From positions 184,998-248,997 of the IMG/VR virus record IMGVR_UViG_3300018080_008436: a stretch of DNA of 64,000 nt; one strand, 5' to 3'. Shown piece after piece: positions 1-9,064 of the stretch. Below the pieces are notes generated by a model, which had not been told where the DNA came from, did not search any database, and worked only from the letters and a program-made list of their open reading frames with translations. A program made the position numbers and the translations under genes. Source of the stretch: a virus. The stretch's first letter is position 1, and the number at the start of each line of letters is the position of its first letter.

Positions 1-2400
1 GGGATAGTAAACCTTCAGATAACAACATTGGTATGCCAGAAATGCATATGCACAACTATGGGACTTGTTGAAACCATATCCACCAAATTTCTCAATATCT
101 GCAAAAATCTTTCCTGCGATATTGGCGCTAATACCATTCTTCTCACAGCCCTCAATGAACAAACCTCTCTGCTTCTCCAGAAGATCCATCTTCTTCTTAC
201 CCACAGCCTTTCTCAGAGTATCGGACTGACCCTTAGTAAACCCTGCAAGTTCCTGGGAGATCTTCATAACATTCTCCTGATACACCATAATTGAATAGGT
301 ATCTTTGAGAATTTCCTTCATCTTAGGATGTAGAGGCTTGATTGGTTTTCGACCATGCTTATAGTCTGCATACATTACATGCATTTTCGCACCTAATGGA
401 CCAGGACGGTAAAGAGCGTTGGCAACGATCATATCTTCAAAAGTGTCTACACGAATTGATTGAAGAAGCTTAGTAATCCCATCTGACTCAAACTGGAAAA
501 CGCCTCGATTGTCCATGCCCCTAAGCTTTCCATTCAACAGTGCAAATACCTTTGGATCATTTGGCTCAAGCTTATCAATGTCAATACTAATACCATGACG
601 ATCCTTGATGAATTTTAAAGTGTCTTCAACTACTGTTAAGGTCTTAAGGGCAAGAAGGTCAAACTTAAGTAGTCCTAGATCCTCAACTTCAGGACCGTCC
701 AACTGCGAACAGATCTGACCCTTAGAATCACGTAATGGAATATACTTGTCAATCTCTTCCTTGCAAATAACAACACCAGCAGGATGAACTCCTGATGAAG
801 ACAAAACACCTTCAAGATGTTTAACCGCATCTACAAGCTCTGGAAACTTGGAAATTGTATTCCTGAAATCATGGTTCTCTTTCAACTGTGCGTTAATTGA
901 AGTATCTACAACCTGACTGACAGGAATCTTCTTTGAGATCATATCGGCCATGTTCAAACTATTTTTGAACCAATCCAACTTCGCATTTGGATTCGCTTTC
1001 TCTTCCTGGAATTTCTTCCAGTCTCTTCCAATGTCCAAAGCTTTTGAACAACGCCTCACAACCTCTTTCGATTGAAGGGAATTGTAGGTTCCAATCTTAC
1101 AACAGTGATCCTGACCATACTTCCTGTAAATATAGTCATAGATCTCATTTCTTCGGTAATAATCAAAATCAACGTCAACATCAGGAGGACTAATACGTTC
1201 AGGATTTAAAAACCTCTCAAACAGCAAATCATATTTGAGTGGATCAATCTTTGTAATGCCAAGAATATAGAGAACCAAACTTCCAACAGCGCTACCTCGA
1301 CCAATTCCAACTCTAATATCAGAATGCTTTGCAAAATTAATGATATCCCAGAGGATTAAGAAATACTTGACATAACCACAATTTGCAATAACGCCCATCT
1401 CAAACTTAATTCGTTCTCTGTATTCAGGCTTATTTATAAAACCATACGCCGTCATGCCTTCCTTGACCAAAGTCTTTAGATAGTGAAGCTCATCCCTATA
1501 CCCTTCAGGTACTTTGAATTCAGGGAGCAGATCAGGAACAAAAGTCAATAAATCTTCATCAGCAATCTTCTCAGAGATCTCTACGGTATTCTGAAGCATT
1601 TCTGGAGCGCTGGAATACAACTTTAACATCTCATCAAATGATTTAAGATAAAAATCATCACTTCCAAAAGTAAAGCGGTCTGGATTATGGATATTGGCCT
1701 TGGTTTGGACGCAAAGCAATGTGTCATGATGTTTGGCATCTTTTTGAGAAGCATAATGAACGTCATTAGTGCAAATGGGTTTGATGCCCATCTTTTTACT
1801 CAAACCATAAGTCGCCTTGGCTATTCTTTTTTCAGTTTCGCAGAAGCTCTGCTTCTTCGGGTTAGTGTAGGAGTGAGTCATCACCTCCAGGTAATAATCA
1901 TCTCCAAACAGTTCTTTGTAACGACCGACAACATCCTTAACCCTTGAAACATCTTTGTCCTGTATAGCTCTAGAGAGTTCTCCTCCTGGACAACCAGAAC
2001 TACATATGATGCCCTCACCATACTGAGACAGCAATTCGAAATCAATCCTTGGCTTCCGATACTTCCCTCTGGTCTCAGCCATTGTGCTGAGATGCATGAT
2101 ATTTCTTAACCCCTGAAGGTCTTTCGCCAGTAACGTTAAATGGTATGTTGGAGATTTAGGGTCTCTCTCCTTCATCTTATCAGTTACATAAACCTCACAA
2201 CCCATTATGGGTTTAATCTCCCCCTTCCTACAAGCTCTCTGGAAATTCAACCATCCTCCACAAGTACCATGATCAGTAATTGCAAGTGATTTAAATCCCT
2301 TCAGTTTTGCCTCGGCAACCATCTCATCTGGAGATGAAAGGCCGTCGAGAATCGAATAATACGTATGATTGTGCAAATGCACAAATTTCTCATCAGTCAT
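1..2400 (-). CDS. dnaE: DNA polymerase III alpha subunit (DnaE), C-terminus outside window
   Basis: Open from an ATG at 2400 to the window edge, giving 800 codons of a family usually near 1,100-1,200 residues, so the C-terminus is cut off. The N-terminus has a PHP domain signature (HLHNHTYYSILDG). The palm carries PPDVDVDF at about residue 405, matching the catalytic aspartates of bacterial DnaE. GRGSAVGSLVLYILGIT and YRPGPLG blocks follow. It would be the phage replicative polymerase. The start overlaps the end of the upstream 157-aa gene by 8 nt, implying translational coupling in a minus-strand nucleotide and replication operon. Family assignment is secure; whether it replaces or supplements the host enzyme is unknown. 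Confidence 0.96.
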   Translation of the reverse strand, partial: MTDEKFVHLHNHTYYSILDGLSSPDEMVAEAKLKGFKSLAITDHGTCGGWLNFQRACRKGEIKPIMGCEVYVTDKMKERDPKSPTYHLTLLAKDLQGLRNIMHLSTMAETRGKYRKPRIDFELLSQYGEGIICSSGCPGGELSRAIQDKDVSRVKDVVGRYKELFGDDYYLEVMTHSYTNPKKQSFCETEKRIAKATYGLSKKMGIKPICTNDVHYASQKDAKHHDTLLCVQTKANIHNPDRFTFGSDDFYLKSFDEMLKLYSSAPEMLQNTVEISEKIADEDLLTFVPDLLPEFKVPEGYRDELHYLKTLVKEGMTAYGFINKPEYRERIKFEMGVIANCGYVKYFLILWDIINFAKHSDIRVGIGRGSAVGSLVLYILGITKIDPLKYDLLFERFLNPERISPPDVDVDFDYYRRNEIYDYIYRKYGQDHCCKIGTYNSLQSKEVVRRCSKALDIGRDWKKFQEEKANPNAKLDWFKNSLNMADMISKKIPVSQVVDTSINAQLKENHDFRNTISKFPELVDAVKHLEGVLSSSGVHPAGVVICKEEIDKYIPLRDSKGQICSQLDGPEVEDLGLLKFDLLALKTLTVVEDTLKFIKDRHGISIDIDKLEPNDPKVFALLNGKLRGMDNRGVFQFESDGITKLLQSIRVDTFEDMIVANALYRPGPLGAKMHVMYADYKHGRKPIKPLHPKMKEILKDTYSIMVYQENVMKISQELAGFTKGQSDTLRKAVGKKKMDLLEKQRGLFIEGCEKNGISANIAGKIFADIEKFGGYGFNKSHSCAYAFLAYQCCYLKVYYP

Positions 2401-2866
2401 CTGTTCCTCTCATAAAAGCGTCGAAGTTGATTTCTTCGGCTTGCTGAGATCGATACATGTTCATATGTATAAAATCTAAAATCTTGTCAAGAAACTCTTC
2501 CCAGTTCCACCCATTCTCTTCTGGACGAACCCACTCAATAACTGATGCGGAAAAGTTAGCTAACATGCCATTTGCTGAAGTCAACTTGATCAACGTTCCA
2601 TTCGTTGAAATTATAATCCTAAAATCCAACCCATTTTTCGAAAGCTCGATCTCGTTATATTCCCCTAAATTCACTACCTCAAAATGATCGATAACCTCTT
2701 GGTCTCTCAAAAGGGTTGCTATGAGAGTTAGTTTTGTGGTAGTATCTGTTAAGAGCCATGCATAATCAGCAGAGACTTTATAGGGGATATCTCCTACAAT
2801 CTTAAGAAAGCTCTTGTGTTTTTTTTCAATGGTTTTTGACAACTTTGCTATCAGCTTGTTATCCAT
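2393..2866 (-). CDS. Hypothetical protein, 157 aa
   Basis: I do not recognise this protein. I chose the ATG at 2866 over an upstream TTG at 2881 because GAGGAAAGGA sits just upstream as ribosome binding site. The protein starts MDNKLIAKLSKTIEKKHK and is mixed alpha/beta without an obvious motif. It overlaps the kinase gene upstream and dnaE downstream by 8 nt each, so it belongs to a tightly coupled operon and is very likely translated. Confidence 0.75.
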   Translation of the reverse strand: MDNKLIAKLSKTIEKKHKSFLKIVGDIPYKVSADYAWLLTDTTTKLTLIATLLRDQEVIDHFEVVNLGEYNEIELSKNGLDFRIIISTNGTLIKLTSANGMLANFSASVIEWVRPEENGWNWEEFLDKILDFIHMNMYRSQQAEEINFDAFMRGTDD

Positions 2867-3470
2867 TCTTCCTTTCCTCAATTAATTGGTAAGCAGTCTC
2901 CGCAACTTCATCTGCCGTTTTGTCCGTTGTATCAATTACAACGCACTCTGTATCTCTCAATTCAAGATAAGCAGGTAAGTCCTCCCGATAAATCTTCATG
3001 AGTCTGCGAACTGTCTCTTGTTTTTTGGTCCAAGTACACTTCCCATGATCTGGGTTTTTTGCCCGTTCCCCCTCAACTCGTTCAAGTAAAATATTGTCCT
3101 CTCCATCAAGAAGAATAACAAGATCTATAACCTCATCATCATGAATTGTATGCTCCATGAACTCAACACTTATACCTTGTAACATACATTGATAAACGTA
3201 AGTAGAAGTCCACCATCTGTCGGCAACAACAACTTCGTCTTTGTTGGCTACGCATTCAATATATTCATCAAGTCTTGCGGCACTAAATAAAAGGAATTGG
3301 ACTTTTTTATGAATCCCTTCCCATGGTTCAACGCCTCGGCATGCAGGTCTCAGAAGTTTGGCCAAATCTGTTCCATTAGGACTACTAAGAGTCTCATATC
3401 CTTTGGCCTTCAGATTTTTGATCAGTGTGGTTTTCCCTGCTCCATTTGGTCCCTCAACTACTACAAACAT
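2859..3470 (-). CDS. tmk: Thymidylate kinase-like P-loop kinase
   Basis: 203 aa, the usual thymidylate kinase size. A Walker A motif GPNGAGKT lies at residues 7-14, and a DRW motif (84-86) sits where the DRY/DRW nucleotide-binding motif occurs in this family. A lid-like basic segment is around ERVEGERAKNPDHGK. It would phosphorylate dTMP or a related deoxynucleotide to feed replication, which fits its place in the dnaE operon. Substrate is inferred from family resemblance; another nucleoside monophosphate kinase specificity is possible. Confidence 0.75.
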   Translation of the reverse strand: MFVVVEGPNGAGKTTLIKNLKAKGYETLSSPNGTDLAKLLRPACRGVEPWEGIHKKVQFLLFSAARLDEYIECVANKDEVVVADRWWTSTYVYQCMLQGISVEFMEHTIHDDEVIDLVILLDGEDNILLERVEGERAKNPDHGKCTWTKKQETVRRLMKIYREDLPAYLELRDTECVVIDTTDKTADEVAETAYQLIEERKNG

Positions 3471-3479
3471 ACCATTCTC

Positions 3480-3665
3480 CTATTTTTTTGCGATAATTAT
3501 TTGAAAATTACCTGATTTTATTACTGGGTTCATCCGATTCTTGACCACGATGCCATCAATCATAACTATGTTCGCCTTTACCATCTCCTGACGAACTTCA
3601 GCTTTTATTTCTCCCTCAGTAGTATAGTCACTTGGCTCAACGATCAAAACATCTGTAACATACAT
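3480..3665 (-). CDS. Hypothetical protein, 61 aa
   Basis: A short protein starting MYVTDVLIVEPSDYTTEG and ending with a basic IIIAKK tail. No family recognised. It sits 2 nt after clpP and 9 nt before the thymidylate kinase gene, in the same direction, so it is probably a real operon member. Confidence 0.6.
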   Translation of the reverse strand: MYVTDVLIVEPSDYTTEGEIKAEVRQEMVKANIVMIDGIVVKNRMNPVIKSGNFQIIIAKK

Positions 3666-3667
3666 CT

Positions 3668-4258
3668 TTATTTCCCAATAATTTCGTCAACAATCCCATA
3701 CTCCAAGGCATCCTTGGCGCTCATGTAATTATCCCTTTCCATATCCTCTTCTATCGTCTTAACCTTCTGTCCCGTATGTCGGGCCATATGGCTGTTGAGG
3801 ATCTTCTTCAAACGCTGAATCTCATTGGCATGGATCTGAATATCAGTCGCTTGCCCCCCATAACCTCCAGATGGTTGATGAATCATAATAGTGGCATTGG
3901 GCAAAGCATATCTTTTCCCTTTAGCTCCTGCGGACAACAGAAATGCACCCATTGATGCCGCTTGTCCTACAACAGTGGTTGCTATATCGCATTTTACCAG
4001 ATTCATGGCATCGTATATTCCAAGACCAGCAGTAACGACTCCACCTGGAGAGTTAATGTAGATCTGTATATCATCTTTGTCACTTTCTGACTGAAGAAAA
4101 AGAAGTTGAGCGATTACCAAACTCGCCATCTCTTTATTCACTTCTCCACTCAACATGATAATACGATCTTTGAGAAGTCTGGAATAAATGTCATATGCTC
4201 TTTCACCATTTACAGACTTTTCAATAACAGTAGGAATAAGATAATTAGTTGGCTCCAT
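3668..4258 (-). CDS. clpP: ATP-dependent Clp protease proteolytic subunit ClpP
   Basis: 196 aa from the ATG at 4258, chosen because AGGAG lies 8 nt upstream; an upstream GTG would overlap that site. The catalytic triad is visible: Ser102 in [14 protein letters not shown], His127 in [10 protein letters not shown] and Asp176 in [11 protein letters not shown]. The spacings of 25 and 49 residues equal those in E. coli ClpP. The INSPGG and GIYDAM segments are typical. It forms the barrel peptidase that works with ClpX or ClpA; no unfoldase is seen in this window, so it may use a host or distant phage ATPase. It is notable that a tmRNA lies about 3.7 kb away. Confidence 0.96.
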   Translation of the reverse strand: MEPTNYLIPTVIEKSVNGERAYDIYSRLLKDRIIMLSGEVNKEMASLVIAQLLFLQSESDKDDIQIYINSPGGVVTAGLGIYDAMNLVKCDIATTVVGQAASMGAFLLSAGAKGKRYALPNATIMIHQPSGGYGGQATDIQIHANEIQRLKKILNSHMARHTGQKVKTIEEDMERDNYMSAKDALEYGIVDEIIGK

Positions 4259-4351
4259 ATGACCCACTCCTTTTTTTTCAAAATACTATTCAGCTATAGT
4301 TTATGGTAGACAAGGGAATTCCAGAAAACAAGTAAAGACCCAAATTTTCTA

Positions 4352-4864
4352 CTACAAAACCATCTCCATCAATCTCTCAGGCGAGATATTGTATGGGATT
4401 TCGGTGAAAGAAACATTATGACCCTTAAGGAAATCTTTAATTTCTTGATCAATTTCCTTAGCCCTTTCATAAGTTTCATTCCGACCTTCTTGAACATAAT
4501 CATTCGGATCTTCAGATCTGTTGATGAAATACACGTCATTGTCATAACTATTAAAAACCTCGACCATCAATGATACAAAGTTCTCGTAGTATTTTTTTGG
4601 CATGTATATCTCACCAAGGAGCAGACATGAATCGAAAACCACATAATCAACCTTACCCTTCAGTCTTCTCAACATGTTGTTCTGGACCCCTAAAATAGTA
4701 AGCTGATCAGATAAACAATAATATCTCCGATCCCAAGTCAAGTCTTTTGCATATTCATGCACTAACTCGACATTAACTCCAGATCTCTTCATTTCATAAA
4801 AAAGACCTGAACAAACCGTTGACTTACCTGCCCCCGCCCCTGCAATGAAATTAATCACCTTCAT
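4352..4864 (-). CDS. P-loop NTPase/kinase-like protein
   Basis: 170 aa with a clear Walker A, GAGAGKST at residues 9-16, and a Walker B-like VVFDS around residue 75. A YERAKEIDQEIKDFL helix follows. The layout resembles NadR-like or phage AAA-type nucleotide kinases, but I cannot assign a substrate. It overlaps the upstream 106-aa gene by 14 nt and belongs to the same minus-strand operon. Confidence 0.7.
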   Translation of the reverse strand: MKVINFIAGAGAGKSTVCSGLFYEMKRSGVNVELVHEYAKDLTWDRRYYCLSDQLTILGVQNNMLRRLKGKVDYVVFDSCLLLGEIYMPKKYYENFVSLMVEVFNSYDNDVYFINRSEDPNDYVQEGRNETYERAKEIDQEIKDFLKGHNVSFTEIPYNISPERLMEMVL

Positions 4865-5171
4865 TTACACAATACCTCTCTATTCCACCCTTGTAAAACG
4901 GATCATCATCTTCAAAATCACTTTCTTCTGGAAATGAAGTAAAAGTCCCAGACCAATTATGAAAATCCAAATACCCACATTCAGTATGTTTTACTAACAC
5001 ATCAACTTCATCTTTTTCATACGTTTCTGTTGAAAGTTCATACGTTTCCGACAGATCCAGGTTTCGCAACAATTCGTCTAACTTAACCTTTAGCTCTTCT
5101 TCAATATACATGTAGAAGTGCCAACTCTCACCTTCCCAATCGTTATATTCTGTAAAACGATAAATATTCAT
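4851..5171 (-). CDS. Hypothetical acidic protein, 106 aa
   Basis: The start is taken at the ATG at 5171 (MNIYRFTEYNDWEGE) rather than the TTG two codons upstream; GAGGG lies about 9 nt before it. The protein is rich in Glu, Asp and Tyr with no recognisable motif. It overlaps both neighbours slightly, supporting real translation. Confidence 0.65.
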   Translation of the reverse strand: MNIYRFTEYNDWEGESWHFYMYIEEELKVKLDELLRNLDLSETYELSTETYEKDEVDVLVKHTECGYLDFHNWSGTFTSFPEESDFEDDDPFYKGGIERYCVNEGD

Positions 5172-5173
5172 AA

Positions 5174-5575
5174 TCAATTACCCTCGTTAGCCTCAATATA
5201 ATCTCTAATATACTCTATTGCTTCATCTAACGTAATCATAATTACGTCTGCCCTGTTTCTCAACCATGGAGAAGGATTTCCCGATGAATGAATGACAACT
5301 GTATGTTTGTGCATCGCCCAGGCCATCTGCAAACCCATTGCCGTTCCCCATGAAGGTCTCTCAGCCAGAACCAAAACAATATCGCATGATGCGATACCAG
5401 CAGTGTCATAATCTACTAATGCTTGCTCTAGTTCAAACTCTCTTCCTCGACAATCAAAATCCATAGGATTGTGGAAAGTTGCGATATCTTCCAACTCTTG
5501 GATTACTTTATCTCTCCAGTCGTTGCAGACACTGTCACTACATTTGTTGATTGCGCCTTCTAATGCAATTTTCAT
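5174..5575 (-). CDS. Nucleoside 2-deoxyribosyltransferase-like protein
   Basis: 133 aa. The core SCDIVLVLAERPSWGTAMG followed by QMAWAMHKHTVVIH resembles the nucleoside 2-deoxyribosyltransferase/DUF4406 fold: a hydrophobic strand, then an S/G-T-A-containing loop and a helix ending in A. A conserved Glu usually follows the GTA motif in active enzymes; here the equivalent position reads Met, so activity is uncertain. If active it would exchange or hydrolyse N-glycosidic bonds of deoxynucleosides, fitting this nucleotide-metabolism operon. The assignment is by motif resemblance only. Confidence 0.5.
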   Translation of the reverse strand: MKIALEGAINKCSDSVCNDWRDKVIQELEDIATFHNPMDFDCRGREFELEQALVDYDTAGIASCDIVLVLAERPSWGTAMGLQMAWAMHKHTVVIHSSGNPSPWLRNRADVIMITLDEAIEYIRDYIEANEGN

Positions 5576-5577
5576 TT

Positions 5578-6213
5578 CTATTCTCCCAATTCAAATACTA
5601 ATGGTGGTTTTTTGTCTACATCGCTGATTGAGAACCCTGCCAACGATGCGTTGTAGAAAGTTGTGATCAAATCAAAATACTTTCCATATGAATAATGGAC
5701 ATGTCCAAATACATGTAACTTCGGTTTTACCCTCTCAACAGCTTTTAACAATGCTTTAGAGCCTATTGATTCTCCATACGCAGTCATGTCCAGAATACCC
5801 TTCGGAGGACCATGCGTAATCATTACGTCTACATTATCATAGATTCTATCGTAGACTTTTTCAACATCTTTTTCAGATTTTCCAAAAGCGCCGAAAAATG
5901 GAGGTGTCCAAGGTGAACCAAAAAACTTTACCCCCTCATATTCATAATGTTCATCGATTAGGATAACTGCATTGTGTAATCTTCTGAGATGCCCCATCTC
6001 AATTGCTTTATCATGATTACCAGGAACGCAGATAATTTTCTTAAAGTCTTGTTTCTCAAACCACCTGTCAAGACTCTTAATTTGCTCTGCGGTTGTAGTT
6101 GGAGTACCACAAACAAGATCGCACATATCCCCTGAATGAATAAGGACATCACCCTTGGGCAGTGCGATCTTGTCATGATAACCATGAGTGTCGCTAATCG
6201 CAACTATTCTCAC
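5578..6213 (-). CDS. Calcineurin-like metallophosphoesterase
   Basis: 211 aa beginning with GTG, preceded by GGGAG at the right distance. All metal-binding blocks are present: D8-x-H10 (SDTHG), D29 (HSGD), N66-H67-D68 (VPGNHD), H134 (ITHGPP) and H171-x-H173 (GHVH). It should be a two-metal phosphoesterase; the compact form with ITHGPP resembles small phage and bacterial enzymes acting on phosphodiesters or nucleotides. The substrate is not visible. It abuts the 142-aa gene upstream and the deoxyribosyltransferase-like gene downstream. Confidence 0.88.
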   Translation of the reverse strand: MRIVAISDTHGYHDKIALPKGDVLIHSGDMCDLVCGTPTTTAEQIKSLDRWFEKQDFKKIICVPGNHDKAIEMGHLRRLHNAVILIDEHYEYEGVKFFGSPWTPPFFGAFGKSEKDVEKVYDRIYDNVDVMITHGPPKGILDMTAYGESIGSKALLKAVERVKPKLHVFGHVHYSYGKYFDLITTFYNASLAGFSISDVDKKPPLVFELGE

Positions 6214-6642
6214 TTATACTCCCAGAAGAGCCTTGTACTTCTCGATCTCCATTGAAGTCTTGCCTTCGCTACTGATGAGCGAATCGAGTTTCTTCTGAGT
6301 TGCGTCAAGGCTTTTCTTGTCTTCGTTCCACTGGATGAAATCAATTCTTGCCTGGAAATCTTCTTCCCAGTCTTCCAGTGTATAACCATACCATTTGAAA
6401 TCAATACTGACTCCAAGTCTACGACAGGCTTCTTCGTACTTGTCCTTTCTGGTAAGAAGGTAAGCCAAAGCATTCACCAGCGTATCAATATTGGAAATAG
6501 TGTTAATATTGAAGAAGTTGTCATCGTCATACTTGAAAAGACCGTTGGTAACCAACGAGGATCTTTTCTTCTTTCCGAGCTTTGCTTTCTTCTCTTCAAC
6601 GACTTTGATCAGTTCTTCGATTTGTTTGTCATTAGCGTTCAT
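6214..6642 (-). CDS. Hypothetical coiled-coil protein, 142 aa
   Basis: I take the ATG at 6642 (MNANDKQIEELIKVVEEKK), preceded by AGGAGTG about 8 nt upstream; a longer frame would run into the end of the upstream gene. Both ends are charged helical segments likely to form coiled coils, with a central FKWYGYTLEDWEEDFQ segment. No family recognised. Confidence 0.7.
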   Translation of the reverse strand: MNANDKQIEELIKVVEEKKAKLGKKKRSSLVTNGLFKYDDDNFFNINTISNIDTLVNALAYLLTRKDKYEEACRRLGVSIDFKWYGYTLEDWEEDFQARIDFIQWNEDKKSLDATQKKLDSLISSEGKTSMEIEKYKALLGV

Positions 6643-6667
6643 TTTTTTACACTCCTTTTTTAGTGGT

Positions 6668-7789
6668 TTAGTATTTACGGCTGATGTTTTCTCTTTTCCC
6701 ATTCTCCATCTCAACAAAGAGAACGCCAATCTCTTCTCTTTTTAGTGAAACTGGCTTGTCGTCATAACTCTCATAGCCTCCCCAGCGGGAAGTGGATTTT
6801 ACTTGATATTTGGATCGGATGCTTGTTTCTACATACTCCCCATCTTTGATCTCAATCCGCCTGATTGGGTAAAACTTCTCTTCATCTGCGTTATAACGTC
6901 CAAGCTCATATTCCCCATTATTATTCCTGCACAAATCATAGTAGTAGTGATGGTACGTTCTACCTTTACTATATGGATCGTTGTACTTCTTTGGGGGTAC
7001 TTTTCTAAAGACAAGTTTCTTGGGAACAGAAGTGTATTTACTATTTTTGAGCTTCTCATACTCTTCTGCATAGTTGTCAAGCGGAGTTTCGCTGGTTCTG
7101 GTTGCAAGCTTTGTGAATCCAGACTCAACGTGATAACGATATCTTCCTTTCTCTTTTGTCTCCAAAAGAAGGAAGATGTGTTTCTTTTTCCCACCGAAAG
7201 ATCTTGTATGATATTGACTTCCCCAATACTTGAGTTCATACCAAGCATGACGACCAAGATACATCACCTCTTCATTCTGCTTGGTCATATAGGAACAACC
7301 TTCGACCATATCTTTCCTGGTGACTTTCTTGGTTTGGAGGGAAGTAAATTCAACGGATTTCTTGTACTCTTTGGATTCAATAGGGAGAAGAACGATTTGG
7401 CTACCGCTCCATCCATAGACGAATTCGCCTTCTAACCCTTTACCCTTAATAGAAGAGCATTCCTGAAGGATGAACAGGAGATTGTCAACGGTAATCTCAA
7501 TTTCGAAACCTCTTGGGTCAAACACTCGAACTTTCTCTCTACGAGCGTTCCAACTCCATGATCTTTGGGTTCCACCAACATCTCTGTTCAAAACAAAACC
7601 CTGGATAGGTTCGTTATCATATTCTTCAACGGGGATTTTGTCGTCTTTCCATCTGTTCCAGGATTTTGTTGAAGAGACATCTCCATTCTTCTTCACATAG
7701 ACGACAAAGGCGAGTTTTTTGGTGTAGGTGTCGTTTCGTTTGTTGAATCCGACTTTGAGTTTGGCAGGGACATTCAGTTTCTCTTGCAT
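6668..7789 (-). CDS. Hypothetical protein, 373 aa
   Basis: A large basic and aromatic-rich protein with many Tyr, Trp and Lys residues; no signal peptide, membrane helix or known motif. ATG at 7789 is preceded by GAGGT. It is the first gene of the minus-strand operon that continues toward dnaE. The length and ordered composition suggest a genuine folded protein of unknown role. Confidence 0.75.
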   Translation of the reverse strand: MQEKLNVPAKLKVGFNKRNDTYTKKLAFVVYVKKNGDVSSTKSWNRWKDDKIPVEEYDNEPIQGFVLNRDVGGTQRSWSWNARREKVRVFDPRGFEIEITVDNLLFILQECSSIKGKGLEGEFVYGWSGSQIVLLPIESKEYKKSVEFTSLQTKKVTRKDMVEGCSYMTKQNEEVMYLGRHAWYELKYWGSQYHTRSFGGKKKHIFLLLETKEKGRYRYHVESGFTKLATRTSETPLDNYAEEYEKLKNSKYTSVPKKLVFRKVPPKKYNDPYSKGRTYHHYYYDLCRNNNGEYELGRYNADEEKFYPIRRIEIKDGEYVETSIRSKYQVKSTSRWGGYESYDDKPVSLKREEIGVLFVEMENGKRENISRKY

Positions 7790-7904
7790 TTCAGTACCTC
7801 TTGTTTGTAGTTTTTAGAAATTCAGTAAAGTACTATTATACATATTTTTCAACGTATTTTCCTACTATAATTCAAAAAAAAAATAAGAAAGCAAGTCGAA
7901 AGAC

Positions 7905-7938
7905 TAAAAAAGGGAGATCTTTTTTATCATATCTCCCT
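7905..7938 (-). terminator. Intrinsic terminator after the tmRNA gene
   Basis: On the minus strand an 8-bp stem AGGGAGAT/ATCTCCCT (arms at 7931-7938 and 7911-7918) is followed by a run of T. It lies about 40 nt past the tmRNA 3' end. Confidence 0.8.
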
Positions 7939-7975
7939 CTCAGAGTCATAAGTTGTTGAAAATTAATGACTTTTG

Positions 7976-8355
7976 TGGAGATGGCGAGAGTCGAACTCGC
8001 GTCCAGTATATCGATCCAAAAAGGTCTCTACATGCATAGTTGAGTGATTGTTTTTCAGGCTCATCCCAACAAGCCCTTAATCGTCTTACCGATTGTAGCA
8101 GTCTTTCCTATTGTCAGCGATCTTTCTCGTCGTAGCGTCCTATTCCACCAACGTGATCTTTTCTTCTGTCTGCTCAGTTAAAAACAGGCAACCCTGAGTA
8201 AGACATCCGCTTGATTAAGCGGCTACTGCCGAAGCAGTAGGGAATTCAATTACTTTTTTAGCAATTATATTTTTGACCGATGATTAACGAGGCCAACGAT
8301 CATCCTCGACATGCAACCTAGATTTCATGACACCTGTCGATACCATTTCATCCCC
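7976..8355 (-). ncRNA. ssrA: Transfer-messenger RNA (tmRNA, ssrA)
   Basis: The 3' end has the tRNA-like part: T-arm GCGAG-TTCGACT-CTCGC and an acceptor 3' arm CATCTCC. This pairs with GGGGATG at the 5' end (positions 8355-8349) in seven base pairs, followed by A73; CCA is not encoded. The tag frame runs 8262-8215 and ends in TAA, giving AKKVIEFPTASAVAA if resumption is at the GCT codon. The AVAA end matches the known degron style (E. coli ends ALAA). At about 380 nt the length is typical. It would rescue stalled ribosomes and tag products for ClpP-type proteolysis. Confidence 0.95.
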
Positions 8356-8367
8356 AATTACAACCTT

Positions 8368-8395
8368 ATTATAGCATATCTTAAAACAAAGTCAA
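8368..8395 (-). promoter_or_regulatory. Sigma70-type promoter of the tmRNA
   Basis: Minus-strand TTGACT (8395-8390) and TATAAT (8373-8368) are separated by 16 nt, placing initiation just upstream of the mature tmRNA 5' end. Confidence 0.75.
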
Positions 8396-8405
8396 GTCGT
8401 TCTGG

Positions 8406-8411
8406 TATAAT
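8406..8411 (+). promoter_or_regulatory. -10 box placed for a leaderless transcript
   Basis: TATAAT ends 6 nt before the ATG at 8418, with no room for a ribosome binding site. Initiation 6-7 nt downstream would coincide with the start codon. No convincing -35 box is seen. Confidence 0.5.
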
Positions 8412-8417
8412 ATTTTC

Positions 8418-8603
8418 ATGAAAGCGAAAATTATATATCCTGTTTGCGAACCAGAGATTGAAGTTAAAGTCTCAATCACTAAACTAAATCCAGATGGTTC
8501 GAGTGAATCATCAGATACAATGTGGAAGGAAAGTGAGGAATACACCCTCAAAATATACAACAAGCCAATTATCGACGCAGTAGGCGAACAATGTTCAGAA
8601 TAA
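8418..8603 (+). CDS. Hypothetical protein, 61 aa
   Basis: A short protein (MKAKIIYPVCEPEIEVKV...) of unknown function, with strand-like alternating residues. Its ATG follows a perfect TATAAT by only 6 nt, suggesting a leaderless mRNA. It overlaps the next gene by 13 nt. Confidence 0.6.
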   Translation: MKAKIIYPVCEPEIEVKVSITKLNPDGSSESSDTMWKESEEYTLKIYNKPIIDAVGEQCSE

Positions 8604-9004
8604 GAATCCCGTTTATGTCGAAGATATTGTCATTCTTCGCTCAAAAAATAGTGCAGTTATTTTTTGGTAATGCAAAAATTCAAAGAATTGAAAGACCACA
8701 ACTCGAAACAAGACAGGCTCTAATAGCTCAAGCATTAGAAACGCCCGAAGGAAGGCAGGCATTAGCAAATTCTATACCTCTAAGAAGAAGTTTGGATTAT
8801 CAAGGAGTCAACAGAAGACTTCTGATGGTTGAAGAACTCCCACCAGGAGCATATGTTCGATATGAACGTGACATTAGGCAAACTGCCAACATAATACAAA
8901 AAGCGACTCCAGCCGACATGATTGCATTTACACCTGAGAATTCGTTCCGTCCCTTCGTTTATAAAGAAACTGATGATGACATCTCGATCATTGGAATTAA
9001 GTAG
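8591..9004 (+). CDS. Hypothetical protein, 137 aa (capsid N-arm-like segment)
   Basis: Has a basic, hydrophobic N-terminal segment, then TPEGRQALANSIPLRRSLDY and RRLLMVEELPPGAYVRYERD. The latter pattern reminds me of the N-terminal arm of some phage major capsid proteins, but at 137 aa it is far too short for one, so it may be a minor virion protein or a truncated paralogue. This likeness is from memory and unverified. An alternative start is the Met at 8615. Confidence 0.5.
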   Translation: MFRIRIPFMSKILSFFAQKIVQLFFGNAKIQRIERPQLETRQALIAQALETPEGRQALANSIPLRRSLDYQGVNRRLLMVEELPPGAYVRYERDIRQTANIIQKATPADMIAFTPENSFRPFVYKETDDDISIIGIK

Positions 9005-9064
9005 GATTCTTCCTTATAAATAAAGAAAAATGTGTTCTAATCAACTGTAACTTACAGGGAACAT

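Noticed and set aside
1-2400. Intein or intron in dnaE
   Set aside because: The frame is continuous through 800 codons and the conserved blocks follow each other at normal spacing.
6803-7435. 210-aa plus-strand ORF
   Set aside because: Antisense to the 373-aa minus-strand gene, hydrophobic and without a ribosome binding site.
8591-9004. Major capsid protein
   Set aside because: Only a short arm-like segment looks similar, and 137 aa is far too short for a capsid fold.
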